From an uncultured Clostridium sp. (GTDB taxonomy: Bacteria > Bacillota > Clostridia > TANB77 > CAG-508): a DNA stretch of 17,684 bases. The position numbers and the translations under genes are program-made. Position 1 is the stretch's first letter; every line of letters starts with the position of its first letter. Under the pieces are notes generated by a model, which did no database searches, had not been told where the DNA came from, and worked only from the letters and a program-made list of their open reading frames with translations. Of this stretch, positions 6,259 to 13,990 are shown piece after piece. Location of the stretch: the NCBI GenBank assembly GCA_900553945.1, contig USFR01000017.1, positions 1-17,684 of the forward strand, given 5' to 3'.

Positions 6259-8415
6259 TTATTTAACTTCCTTCATTGACAAACTAACCTTCTGTTTCTC
6301 AGGATCAATACCAATAACCTTAACATCAACAATATCACCAACAGCAACAACATCAGAAGGATTCTTAACAAAATTATTAGACAACTGAGAAATATGAACT
6401 AAACCATCATGCTTAACACCAATATCAACAAAAGCTCCAAAATCAGTAACATTTCTAACAGTACCCTTCAAAACCATATTTTCCTTCAAATCCTCAAACT
6501 TCAAAACATCACTTCTCAAAATCTGCTTTGGCATATCTTCTCTTGGATCTCTACCAGGCTTTGATAATTCATTAATAATATCTTGTAAAGTCAATTCTCC
6601 AACATCCAACTCTTTAGCCATTTCCTTAACATTAACTTTTTTCAATTTGTCTCTCAATTCATTTAATTTGTCATTTTTAACTAAATCATCCACAGAATAT
6701 CCCATCTTTGTTAATAACTCTTCAGCCTTATCATAACTCTCTGGATGAACACCAGTAATCTCTAAAGGATTATTTCCATCATATATTCTAATAAAACCTG
6801 CACATTGTTCAAATGCTGCCTTTCCAAGCTTAGGAACTTTTAGCAATTCTTTTCTTTGTTTCAAACTACCATTAGTATCTCTATACTCAACAATATTCTT
6901 TGCAACTTGTTTATTAATTCCAGACACATAAGACAACAATGAAGGAGTAGCAGTATTAACGTCAACACCAACACTATTTACAGCATCCTCAACAACACCA
7001 GTCAAACTCTCAGTCAATTTCTTTTGATTAACATCATGTTGATATTGTCCAACACCAATTGCTTTTGGTTCAATCTTAACAAGCTCAGCCAAAGGATCTT
7101 GAAGTCTTCTGGCAATTGAAATTGCACCTCTTAAAGAAACATTTATGTCTGGATATTCCTCTGTTGCAAGCTTTGAAGCAGAATAAACAGAAGCTCCAGC
7201 CTCACTAACAATTGCATAATAAATTTCTTTTTCATTTTTTGAAATTAAATCTGAAATAAACATCTCAGATTCTCTTGAAGCAGTTCCATTACCAATTGCA
7301 ATCATATTAATATCATATTTTTCAATAAAATTATTAATAACCTTAGTTGCACCAGCAACATCATTTTGAGGCTCTGTTGGATATACAGTTGCAGTGTCTA
7401 ATAACTTACCATTTTTATCAATAACCGCAAGCTTACAACCAGTTCTATAAGCAGGATCAAATCCCAAAACTGTAATATTTTTAATAGGAGCTTGAAGTAA
7501 TAATTGTTTTGCATTTTTACCAAAAACTTTTATTGCCTTCTCCTCAGCTTTTTCAAATAACTCGCTTCTAATTTCTCTATCTACAGAAGGTTCAATTAAT
7601 CTCTTGTAACCATCTTCAATACTCTCTTCTAGCAATTTTCCAAACTGAGTATTTTTATCTTTTATAATATCATTTTCAATAAATCCAATTACTTTATCAT
7701 CAGGTTTTTCAACCTTAACTTTTAAATAATTTTCCTTCTCACCTCTATTAATAGCTAAAATTCTATGGCTAGGTAAAGTTCTCAATGTTTCATTAAAATT
7801 ATAATACATTTCATATGGAGACTTCTCATCTTCATTAGCAGCCTTAATAGTTACAACAGCTTCTCTATTACATAACTTTTTCATTTTCTTTCTATAATCA
7901 GCATTATCTGCAACAGTTTCAGCAATTATATCCTTCGCACCATTAAGCGCATTTTCAATTGTTTCAACACCTTTTTCAGGATCAATAAATTCCTTTGCAA
8001 TCTCGTTAATATCTCTTTTATCAGATTGTAAATAAATTATATTAGACAAAGGCTCCAATCCCTTCTCTTTAGCAATAGTAGCTCTTGTTCTTTTTTTCTG
8101 CTTATAAGGTCTATATATATCCTCTAATTCAGACAAAATCTCAGCTTTCTCAATTGATTGCTTTAATTCATCTGTCAATTTTCCCTGTTCATCAATTAAT
8201 CTAATAATCTCTTCTTTTCTACTCTCTAAATTTCTTAAATATTTTAATCTTTCATCGAATTCCCTAAGGGTTTCGTCACTTAAATTACCTGTCACTTCTT
8301 TTCTATAACGAGCAATAAATGGAATAGTATTTCCATCATCAATCAATTTTATAGTATTTTCAACTTGTGATACCTTAATATTTAATTCTTGTGCAATTTT
8401 TTCATTTATATTCAT
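6259..8415 (-). CDS. tex: Tex family RNA-binding protein (transcription accessory factor)
   Basis: This 718-residue protein has the usual Tex length and domain order. An all-helical N-terminal region includes 'TIPFIARYRKEVTGNLSDE' near 30-48. A YqgF/RNase-H-like domain follows ('VLGFDPAYRTGCKLAVID', near 316-333), then helix-hairpin-helix segments ('LLSYVSGINKQVAKNIVEYR'), and a C-terminal S1 RNA-binding domain from about 640 ('GTVRNVTDFGAFVDIGVK'). Tex is a conserved cytoplasmic nucleic-acid-binding protein linked to transcription and RNA metabolism. It is transcribed alone from the promoter at 8481-8509. The ATG at 8413-8415 is preceded by an in-frame TAA, so it cannot be extended. Its ribosome-binding site is unusually far away (see the leader hairpin entry). 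Confidence 0.97.
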   Translation of the reverse strand: MNINEKIAQELNIKVSQVENTIKLIDDGNTIPFIARYRKEVTGNLSDETLREFDERLKYLRNLESRKEEIIRLIDEQGKLTDELKQSIEKAEILSELEDIYRPYKQKKRTRATIAKEKGLEPLSNIIYLQSDKRDINEIAKEFIDPEKGVETIENALNGAKDIIAETVADNADYRKKMKKLCNREAVVTIKAANEDEKSPYEMYYNFNETLRTLPSHRILAINRGEKENYLKVKVEKPDDKVIGFIENDIIKDKNTQFGKLLEESIEDGYKRLIEPSVDREIRSELFEKAEEKAIKVFGKNAKQLLLQAPIKNITVLGFDPAYRTGCKLAVIDKNGKLLDTATVYPTEPQNDVAGATKVINNFIEKYDINMIAIGNGTASRESEMFISDLISKNEKEIYYAIVSEAGASVYSASKLATEEYPDINVSLRGAISIARRLQDPLAELVKIEPKAIGVGQYQHDVNQKKLTESLTGVVEDAVNSVGVDVNTATPSLLSYVSGINKQVAKNIVEYRDTNGSLKQRKELLKVPKLGKAAFEQCAGFIRIYDGNNPLEITGVHPESYDKAEELLTKMGYSVDDLVKNDKLNELRDKLKKVNVKEMAKELDVGELTLQDIINELSKPGRDPREDMPKQILRSDVLKFEDLKENMVLKGTVRNVTDFGAFVDIGVKHDGLVHISQLSNNFVKNPSDVVAVGDIVDVKVIGIDPEKQKVSLSMKEVK

Positions 8416-8425
8416 TTTAACTTAC

Positions 8426-8461
8426 ATAATCAATCAAATAAATTATTGATTATTTCCTCCT
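8426..8461 (-). promoter_or_regulatory. Hairpin between the Shine-Dalgarno site and start codon of tex
   Basis: AGGAGG (8456-8461) is about 40 nt upstream of the tex ATG. Between them, perfect 9-bp arms ATAATCAAT and ATTGATTAT (8426-8434 and 8445-8453, 10-nt loop) can fold. Removing the hairpin leaves about 12 nt between ribosome-binding site and start. An ATG directly followed by TAA lies within the folded arm (8424-8426 region). Confidence 0.55.
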
Positions 8462-8480
8462 TTTCTTAAATACCGTTGAC

Positions 8481-8509
8481 ATTATATCAAATAAATTAAT
8501 TTTTGAACA
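8481..8509 (-). promoter_or_regulatory. Promoter of tex
   Basis: A perfect -10 TATAAT (minus strand, 8481-8486) lies 17 nt from a poor -35 TGTTCA (8504-8509). It is about 20 nt upstream of the AGGAGG of tex. Confidence 0.6.
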
Positions 8510-8521
8510 CATTTTTTCGCA

Positions 8522-8551
8522 GAAAAAAACAACTGTAAATTAACAGTTGTT
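8522..8551 (-). terminator. Rho-independent terminator after the membrane-anchored paralogue pair
   Basis: Perfect 9-bp arms AACAACTGT (8528-8536) and ACAGTTGTT (8543-8551) with a 6-nt loop are followed on the minus strand by a T-run. It lies 7 nt past the stop codon of the gene at 8559. Confidence 0.85.
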
Positions 8552-8558
8552 CATTTTC

Positions 8559-9863
8559 TTAAATCTCAATTGTTAGACCTTCACCCAACATCTTAGTTGT
8601 TTTATCTTCAAAAATTGTAAACTCTGCATTTTCCGTTCCAATTAAATTAGAAGTAGAAAATTCTTCTTTTTCTTCTTCATCATCTATTGAAAGCAAAGAA
8701 AAGTTTGCAACATATTGATTTGTAGCTATTTTCTCAAGTTCATCTGGAACAATATATTCAGTTTGTCCTTTAGAATTTCTCGCTAGTATTATTGGATCCT
8801 CCATAGGGACAAAACCTTTTCTAGTAAAATAAAAACTTACATTTGAATCATCTATTTCAATTCTAGTAATTTTAATGCTTCCATTATAACTATTATTACC
8901 TGTATAAACTTGATTCTCTAATTTATACCATGTTTTATTCTTTAAATTTTCATTTTTTTCTATATTATATATATAAGCTTGAAGTTTAACACTTTTTAAA
9001 TCTCTATTCTCTCCAATAAAACCAAATATTGTTTTAACCTGTAACATTGGTGAATCACTCTTTAAATTAAAAACAATATCTTGAACTTTATTAACATCTA
9101 GCGTATTACCCTTTTCATCTTGAACATTAATATCAAACTCCTGATTCATATAATCTTCTTCTGTTGCCTTTGTTTCTGTATTTACCACTAAAAACTTTGC
9201 AGATGCCATTTGAATCTCACATTCAACTTTCATAGTAATATCTTCTTGCTCATATGAATTTGAATTTTCAATTAAAGTAGCCTCTTTATCTGTTTCCGAT
9301 TTATTTAAATTTAATTTCAAAGCACCAATTTCTTCTAAGCCACTATTGCTAACAATAGTTTGTTCATCAACATCATTAGTATCATCACTATTTTCATCTT
9401 CAACCGTAGCATCTGATGAACTAAAATCAAAGAAATTTACTTCTAAATTATAATTATCATTAATATTTACATCAGATACATCAACAACGTCATAAATTCT
9501 AGCTTGATTATCTGATTTTTTATATGAAATCTGTTCATTCTCATCATTAACATCTAATATCTTTTTTCCATCAATTTTTAATTCTCTTTGAAGTCTATAT
9601 TCAAAACCATCTATATAATCAGTTTCATCACTAAATTCTGTATCCTCAACATTTTTCATATCAACTTCATATTCAACAATTAAATATTTTCCAGCAGTAG
9701 CAACTTTTCCAACGCTCAGCTTCATATCTTGTGTTTCAAAAGATTCAATATTTTCCGTTTTCTTCTCCCCGTTATTTGCATTCTTTTTAACAATCACCGC
9801 CACAAGTATAGCAATTATAATAAGAATAGCTAAAACAATAAATATAATCTTTTTATTTTTCAT
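8559..9863 (-). CDS. Membrane-anchored extracytoplasmic protein, paralogue B (unknown function)
   Basis: This is a 434-residue protein. I choose the ATG at 9861-9863, nine nt after AGGAG; an ATG two codons earlier would be only 3 nt from it. A short basic start is followed by a strong membrane segment (about 4-24), so nearly all of the protein should be outside the cell. A first domain (about 45-150) contains 'EQISYKKSDNQARIYDVVDV'. An acidic linker follows, then a second beta-rich domain with 'YEQEDITMKVECEIQMA', and a third region with 'GSIKITRIEIDDSNVSFYF'. The first domain clearly resembles the upstream neighbour (shared 'QISYKKSD', 'IYDV', 'VEFF/VNFF'). I do not recognise the family. The 15-nt gap to the neighbour indicates one operon. 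Confidence 0.85.
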   Translation of the reverse strand: MKNKKIIFIVLAILIIIAILVAVIVKKNANNGEKKTENIESFETQDMKLSVGKVATAGKYLIVEYEVDMKNVEDTEFSDETDYIDGFEYRLQRELKIDGKKILDVNDENEQISYKKSDNQARIYDVVDVSDVNINDNYNLEVNFFDFSSSDATVEDENSDDTNDVDEQTIVSNSGLEEIGALKLNLNKSETDKEATLIENSNSYEQEDITMKVECEIQMASAKFLVVNTETKATEEDYMNQEFDINVQDEKGNTLDVNKVQDIVFNLKSDSPMLQVKTIFGFIGENRDLKSVKLQAYIYNIEKNENLKNKTWYKLENQVYTGNNSYNGSIKITRIEIDDSNVSFYFTRKGFVPMEDPIILARNSKGQTEYIVPDELEKIATNQYVANFSLLSIDDEEEKEEFSTSNLIGTENAEFTIFEDKTTKMLGEGLTIEI

Positions 9864-9878
9864 TAACATATTCTCCTA

Positions 9879-11072
9879 TTATTTTGTTAAATAATATGGA
9901 ACAACTTCCATATCTTCTTTATTCTTATCTGATAATAATATTATAGATTTTACTGTAGCTTTTATATTACTTGAATTCTCATCAATTTGCGTTGTTTCAC
10001 CATCATCATATTCAACACTTTGATTTGATGCTTGATTTAATGATTTACTATTTTCATCTCTAACATCAATTCTATATATTGATGGATCTCCATTTTCTTG
10101 AGAATCTATTTTATTATAATCAACATCAGCAATTGAAGTTTCAACAATTACAAATGCATCAGAAGATGTTTTTATTAATTTCTCACCTTCAATTGTAATA
10201 TTTTGAGCTTTATATCCATCAGTTATTTCAACTACATCTGCATCTTTTTCTAAATCTTGTTTTGTTATTTTAACTTTAATTGAACCAATTTTTTCTGTAT
10301 CAGAAGCCTCTTCTTCAGCATCTAATTTTTTTTGCTCAGTTTTTTCTTCATTAGATTGCTCTCCGTTATATTCAGATTCAGCTTCTTGATAATCCTCTTC
10401 AGTAGCATCCTCTTCTTTATATTCAACTGTATTATTTTCTGGAATTTCTTCACCATCATCAACTGGCTCTTCATCTGCGGGTTCAACATCATCAGCCTCT
10501 TCTTCATCAGGATCATCATCAGTTGTAACATTTGCATTATTTTCTGTATCATCATCGCTTGAATCCTCGTCATCCGTAGTAGTTGCTGTGTAATCATTTT
10601 CGAAAAATTCGACTTGCAAATCAATGTCATCAGGAAGATTTTCAATCTCAATAACATCATAGATTATAACTTCTGAATCAGACTTTTTATAAGAAATTTG
10701 ATCTGTTAAATCATCTTTTGTATTAACTGTATCAGAATTTATTTTTATTCTTCTGTTTAAATGAAAATCAAACTCATCTAACTCATTATAAGCATTTTCA
10801 AATAATTTTGCATTTCCATCTTTTGATACTACATCATACTTTATAATCAAATTATTTCCTACATATGACATATCATCAATTGATATTTTTACATTATCAT
10901 TTTCAGCATATTTTCCATCTAAACTAGCTGTAAACTCTTCCTTTGATTGTTCAGAACCTTGTCCATTCTGCTTACTCCTATTTGAGCTCACAACAGCTGT
11001 AATTATTGCAATAACTAATATAACAACAATTAATAAAGCAACAATAACCATTGTTTTTTTACCTTTTTTCAT
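9879..11072 (-). CDS. Membrane-anchored extracytoplasmic protein, paralogue A with long acidic linker (unknown function)
   Basis: This is a 397-residue protein. I start it at the ATG at 11070-11072, preceded by GGAGGAG; an upstream ATG would translate that site as Gly-Gly-Glu. Residues about 7-29 form a membrane anchor. A first domain (about 45-160) matches paralogue B ('DQISYKKSDSEVIIYDVIEI'). A linker of about 90 residues follows, made largely of Asp, Glu, Thr and Asn, which should be disordered and strongly negative. The second domain begins near 'IGSIKVKITKQDLEKDADV', again like its neighbour. The protein ends before the third region seen in paralogue B. Gene duplication followed by divergence is the simplest reading. 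Sensing or wall-surface roles are possible, but nothing in the sequence shows them. Confidence 0.85.
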   Translation of the reverse strand: MKKGKKTMVIVALLIVVILVIAIITAVVSSNRSKQNGQGSEQSKEEFTASLDGKYAENDNVKISIDDMSYVGNNLIIKYDVVSKDGNAKLFENAYNELDEFDFHLNRRIKINSDTVNTKDDLTDQISYKKSDSEVIIYDVIEIENLPDDIDLQVEFFENDYTATTTDDEDSSDDDTENNANVTTDDDPDEEEADDVEPADEEPVDDGEEIPENNTVEYKEEDATEEDYQEAESEYNGEQSNEEKTEQKKLDAEEEASDTEKIGSIKVKITKQDLEKDADVVEITDGYKAQNITIEGEKLIKTSSDAFVIVETSIADVDYNKIDSQENGDPSIYRIDVRDENSKSLNQASNQSVEYDDGETTQIDENSSNIKATVKSIILLSDKNKEDMEVVPYYLTK

Positions 11073-11131
11073 TTGTTCTCCTCCTTGTTTTATAACTAAA
11101 AAATTATAGTTAAACAATATTTTCCTATTAA

Positions 11132-11160
11132 ATAATACTAAATACAGGTAAAAATATCAA
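11132..11160 (-). promoter_or_regulatory. Promoter of the paralogue operon
   Basis: On the minus strand TTGATA (11155-11160) and TATTAT (11132-11137) are exactly 17 nt apart, about 50 nt upstream of the ribosome-binding site of paralogue A. It is back to back with the ABC-F promoter. Confidence 0.65.
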
Positions 11161-11167
11161 TATTTAT

Positions 11168-11196
11168 TTGAAATCTTAATAAAAATGAGATATAAT
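11168..11196 (+). promoter_or_regulatory. Promoter of the ABC-F gene
   Basis: TTGAAA (11168-11173) and TATAAT (11191-11196) are 17 nt apart. A leader of about 50 nt precedes AGGAGG (11244-11249) and the ATG at 11256. Confidence 0.8.
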
Positions 11197-11255
11197 TGTT
11201 ACTGCGTAATTTTTGACTAAAAAAATTTATTATTTATATATATAGGAGGAATACT

Positions 11256-12842
11256 ATGTTAAACACAATTGGTGTTACAGTCCGTTTTGGAAAAAGAGTA
11301 CTTTTTGAAGATGTTAATATTAAATTTGCAAAAGGAAATTGTTATGGAATTATTGGTGCCAATGGTGCTGGTAAATCAACTTTTCTTAAAGTATTATCAG
11401 GCGAACTAGAACCTAGCAAAGGTGAAGTAGTTTTAGATAAAGGTGAACGTTTATCTATTTTAAAACAGGATCACTTTGCTTATGAAGATTTTCGTGTACT
11501 TGACACAGTCATAATGGGAAATCATGAATTATACGATATCATGAAAGAAAAAGATGCCCTATACTCTAAACCAGATTTTTCAGAAGAAGATGGTATGAAA
11601 GCAGCAAAACTTGAAGAAAGATTTGCCGAACTAGATGGATGGAACGCAGAATCAGATGCAGCAATGCTTTTAACTGGTTTAGGAATTGAAACATCTTTAC
11701 ATGAAAAATTAATGAAAGAAATTGAAGCAAAAGATAAAGTAAAAGTATTACTAGCTCAAGCATTATTTGGAAATCCAGATGTATTACTACTTGACGAACC
11801 TACAAACGACTTGGATATAAAAACAATTGACTGGTTACAAGAATTCTTAATTAACTTTGACAACACTGTTATAGTTGTATCTCACGATAGATATTTCTTA
11901 AACAAAGTTTGTACACACATTGCCGACGTTGACTTTGGAAAAATTAAAGTATATCCAGGAAACTACGATTTCTGGTATGAATCAAGCCAATTAGCATTGA
12001 AACAAATGAGAGAACAAAACAAGAAAAAAGAAGAGAAAATCAAGGAATTACAAGAATTTATTGCAAGATTTAGTGCTAACGCTTCAAAATCAAAACAAGC
12101 AACATCAAGAAAAAAATCTCTTGAAAAAATTGAACTAGATGAAATTAAACCATCAAACAGAAAATATCCATACATAGATTTCAAACCTGACCGTGAACCA
12201 GGAAAAGAAATCCTAGAAGTAAAAAATGTTTCTAAAACAATAAACGGTGAAAAAGTTCTAGACAATGTTTCTTTTGCAGTAAAAAAAGATGACAAAATTG
12301 CAATTTTATCTGACAACGAAATTGCAAAAACAACATTGTTCCAAATCCTTGCAGGAGAATTAGAACCAGACGAAGGAACAGTAACTTTTGGAACAACAAT
12401 AACAAAAGATTACTTTCCAAAAGACAACAACTATTTATTTGACAATGACTTAATTTTAGTTGACTGGCTTCGTCAATACTCAAAAGATCCTGACGAAACA
12501 TATGTAAGAAGCTTCTTAGGAAGAATGTTATTCTCTGGAGAAGAAGCATTAAAAAAAGTTAATGTTCTATCAGGAGGAGAAAAAGTTAGATGCGTACTTT
12601 CAAAATTAATGCTATCAGGAGCAAACTTCTTAGTATTTGATGAACCAACTAATCACTTAGACATGGAAAGCATCACAGCACTAAACGAAGGAATGACAAA
12701 ATTCAAAGGTAACTTAATATTCACATCACACGATCACCAATTAACACAAACGGTTGCTAACAAAATCATAGACTTATCAAACAACAAAGTAGTAATCCGT
12801 GAATGCTCATATGATGATTACCTAGAAGAAATCGGAGAATAA
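11256..12842 (+). CDS. ABC-F family ATPase (ribosome-associated, YbiT-like type)
   Basis: This 528-residue protein has two ABC ATPase domains joined by a charged coiled linker (about 245-300) and no membrane segments. That is the ABC-F plan: cytosolic proteins that bind the ribosomal E-site region and act on stalled or initiating ribosomes. Domain 1 has a canonical Walker A GANGAGKST (34-42) and Walker B LLLDEPTND (Asp180, Glu181). Its signature motif is degenerate (IEAKD, near 156-160). Domain 2 has a degenerate Walker A SDNEIAKTT (352-360), a canonical LSGGEK signature (438-443) and FDEPTNHLD (Asp462, Glu463). The linker is short, so an antibiotic-resistance role is not indicated. The gene is alone, with its own promoter and AGGAGG six nt before the ATG. 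Confidence 0.95.
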   Translation: MLNTIGVTVRFGKRVLFEDVNIKFAKGNCYGIIGANGAGKSTFLKVLSGELEPSKGEVVLDKGERLSILKQDHFAYEDFRVLDTVIMGNHELYDIMKEKDALYSKPDFSEEDGMKAAKLEERFAELDGWNAESDAAMLLTGLGIETSLHEKLMKEIEAKDKVKVLLAQALFGNPDVLLLDEPTNDLDIKTIDWLQEFLINFDNTVIVVSHDRYFLNKVCTHIADVDFGKIKVYPGNYDFWYESSQLALKQMREQNKKKEEKIKELQEFIARFSANASKSKQATSRKKSLEKIELDEIKPSNRKYPYIDFKPDREPGKEILEVKNVSKTINGEKVLDNVSFAVKKDDKIAILSDNEIAKTTLFQILAGELEPDEGTVTFGTTITKDYFPKDNNYLFDNDLILVDWLRQYSKDPDETYVRSFLGRMLFSGEEALKKVNVLSGGEKVRCVLSKLMLSGANFLVFDEPTNHLDMESITALNEGMTKFKGNLIFTSHDHQLTQTVANKIIDLSNNKVVIRECSYDDYLEEIGE

Positions 12843-12847
12843 AATAA

Positions 12848-13021
12848 AAAAAGAAAAATACATATAAAATTTTGAATCACCGCGCAGGGACCAAACGAAC
12901 GAAGTGAGTTCGATTGAAGCATTCTACCCGATTTTAAAATAAAAATAATAAATTTTTATTTTAAAATTTCGAGGAATGCGCCAGCAAGGTGTGAAAAAAT
13001 TTTATATGTATCTTTCTTTTT
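12848..13021 (+). repeat. 174-bp element with 26-bp terminal inverted repeats (family A, complete copy)
   Basis: The ends 12848-12873 and 12996-13021 are inverted repeats with one mismatch. Inside the left end are GCGCAG, a small hairpin CGAAC...GTTCG, and GAAGCATTC. The latter pairs with GAATGC on the right half, continuing into a long AT stem in the centre. AGCAAGG lies near the right end. The whole element can fold as one branched hairpin and holds no gene. Its left half recurs twice at the right edge of the window, which identifies it as an interspersed repeat (MITE-like) or a multicopy structured RNA. It follows the ABC-F stop by 5 nt and may also terminate its transcript. Confidence 0.75.
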
Positions 13022-13033
13022 ATTAAACTAATT

Positions 13034-13183
13034 TACAAAGTATGATACCATTCTGCTTTAAATTTCGATAAGAATGTTTATATTACAAGGCAAAAGCGCC
13101 ACAAAATACCGGAAGCGTATATAAATACGTTGAGGATTTTTGTGGTGCTTTTAACAAAGTAAGATACCATTCTTATCGAAATT
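13034..13183. repeat. Nested palindromic intergenic element
   Basis: An outer perfect 16-bp inverted repeat (13061-13076 with 13168-13183) encloses an inner stem of about 19 bp with three mismatches (13092-13110 with 13134-13152). A small CGTAT/ATACG stem lies inside that. A direct repeat of about 21 bp, ACAAAGTA followed by GATACCATTCT, begins at 13034 and again at 13154. No coding capacity. It could be a mobile-element remnant or a structured RNA. Confidence 0.6.
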
Positions 13184-13190
13184 ACGGAAA

Positions 13191-13304
13191 CTAGCAATTC
13201 TCAAAATCAACACCCTTCCCCATAAAAACACTAGGCAAATACTCCATATCATAATCATTACCATTACCATAATTCATTTGTATATCATCATAAATAAAAA
13301 ACAT
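13191..13304 (-). CDS. 37-residue small protein of unknown function
   Basis: The start is ATG at 13302-13304 and the stop TAG at 13191-13193. It is preceded by GAGGTG six nt upstream and by a strong promoter (13365-13393), which makes a real gene likely despite the size. The peptide opens 'MFFIYDDIQMNYGNGNDYDM' and ends 'VFMGKGVDFENC'. It is acidic and aromatic-rich, with a single C-terminal Cys and no membrane segment. I do not recognise a family. It lies between the palindromic element and the tRNA-Lys region and is transcribed away from the tRNA. Confidence 0.65.
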   Translation of the reverse strand: MFFIYDDIQMNYGNGNDYDMEYLPSVFMGKGVDFENC

Positions 13305-13364
13305 AAGCGTCACCTCATAAATAAAAATCAAAAAACATCAAAGCCTATTCGACCTGACATAACA

Positions 13365-13393
13365 ATTATACCATCTTATGGTTATTATGTAAA
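13365..13393 (-). promoter_or_regulatory. Strong promoter of the 37-residue protein gene
   Basis: On the minus strand TTTACA (13388-13393) and TATAAT (13365-13370) are 17 nt apart. The leader of about 50 nt ends in GAGGTG and the ATG at 13304. The rest of the gap 13394-13568 is AT-rich and holds nothing I can identify. Confidence 0.8.
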
Positions 13394-13568
13394 GTAATTC
13401 TATTTTACAATTCTGTATCATTTTATACTACTATTGTACCCCAAAATCGAAAAAACATGTAATTATAAAACAGAAATTGAATAAAATATAAAAACAATTT
13501 TCCAAAAGAAAATCAACAATATAAGGAAAACATTTTTCAAAAATTTTCGAGAAATTTTGAATATTCGT

Positions 13569-13597
13569 TTGACAAATGCACATACTTGATTTATAAT
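13569..13597 (+). promoter_or_regulatory. Consensus promoter of tRNA-Lys
   Basis: TTGACA (13569-13574), a 17-nt spacer and TATAAT (13592-13597) form a perfect sigma-A promoter ending about 20 nt before the tRNA. Confidence 0.92.
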
Positions 13598-13617
13598 TAT
13601 TTTTGTCAATACGATAT

Positions 13618-13693
13618 GCGCTATTAGCTCAGCTGGTAGAGCAGCTGACTCTTAATCAGAAGGTCCGCGGTTCGATCCCGCGATGGCGCACCA
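13618..13693 (+). tRNA. tRNA-Lys (anticodon CUU)
   Basis: This 76-nt cloverleaf has a 7-bp acceptor stem (GCGCTAT with ATGGCGC), D-arm sequence TAGCTCAGCTGGTAGAGCA, anticodon loop CTCTTAA giving CUU, and T-arm GGTTCGATCC. The discriminator A and an encoded CCA end follow. It reads the AAG lysine codon. It is a single-gene unit with its own promoter and terminator. Confidence 0.97.
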
Positions 13694-13734
13694 AAAATAC
13701 AGATTAGAAATCAAATTCTAACCTGTATTTTTTT
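13693..13734 (+). terminator. Terminator after tRNA-Lys
   Basis: A long stem pairs ATACAG and TTAGAA with TTCTAA and CTGTAT, with one mismatch and a short loop. It ends in a run of seven or more T at about 13728-13734. Confidence 0.8.
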
Positions 13735-13773
13735 ACATTATATAATATTAACTCCGTCCCTGCCCTATCTAGC

Positions 13774-13857
13774 TTATCACGTTTTTGCAAGCTCTTTTCT
13801 CATTTTTATCACACTTTTGCAAACTTTTTTCTTGTTTTTATCACATTTTCGTAACTA
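13774..13857. repeat. Degenerate 32-bp tandem repeat, T-rich on the plus strand
   Basis: Units start at 13774, 13806 and 13838; the last is partial. Each begins TTATCAC, followed by TTTTGCAA (TTTTCGTAA in the last) and a T-rich run. No gene covers it, and no intact gene lies in 13740-13985. The short unit, the absence of spacers and the degeneracy argue against CRISPR. Confidence 0.55.
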
Positions 13858-13961
13858 TCTGCGCTATATTTCATTATTTATATTTCTTCTAGCTATTCAA
13901 ATCAACTTTTTATACTACAACATAGCATAAAAAAGAACATCAATATTTGGTACACAAACAA

Positions 13962-13990
13962 TTGACATTCTTTCTTATATTAACTATAAA
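13962..13990 (+). promoter_or_regulatory. Promoter-like sequence facing into inverted-repeat element B
   Basis: TTGACA (13962-13967), 17 nt, then TATAAA (13985-13990). Transcription would start near the left end of element B and run against the VanW gene, so a small non-coding RNA is possible. Confidence 0.45.

Noticed and set aside
10322..10660. Minus- and plus-strand frames across the acidic linker of paralogue A
   Set aside because: Met/Leu/Lys- or Ile/Phe-only composition arises from the GAT/GAA-rich linker read in other frames, and no start signals are present.
13774..13857. Possible CRISPR array
   Set aside because: Units are degenerate, contiguous, have no spacers, and no cas gene is near.
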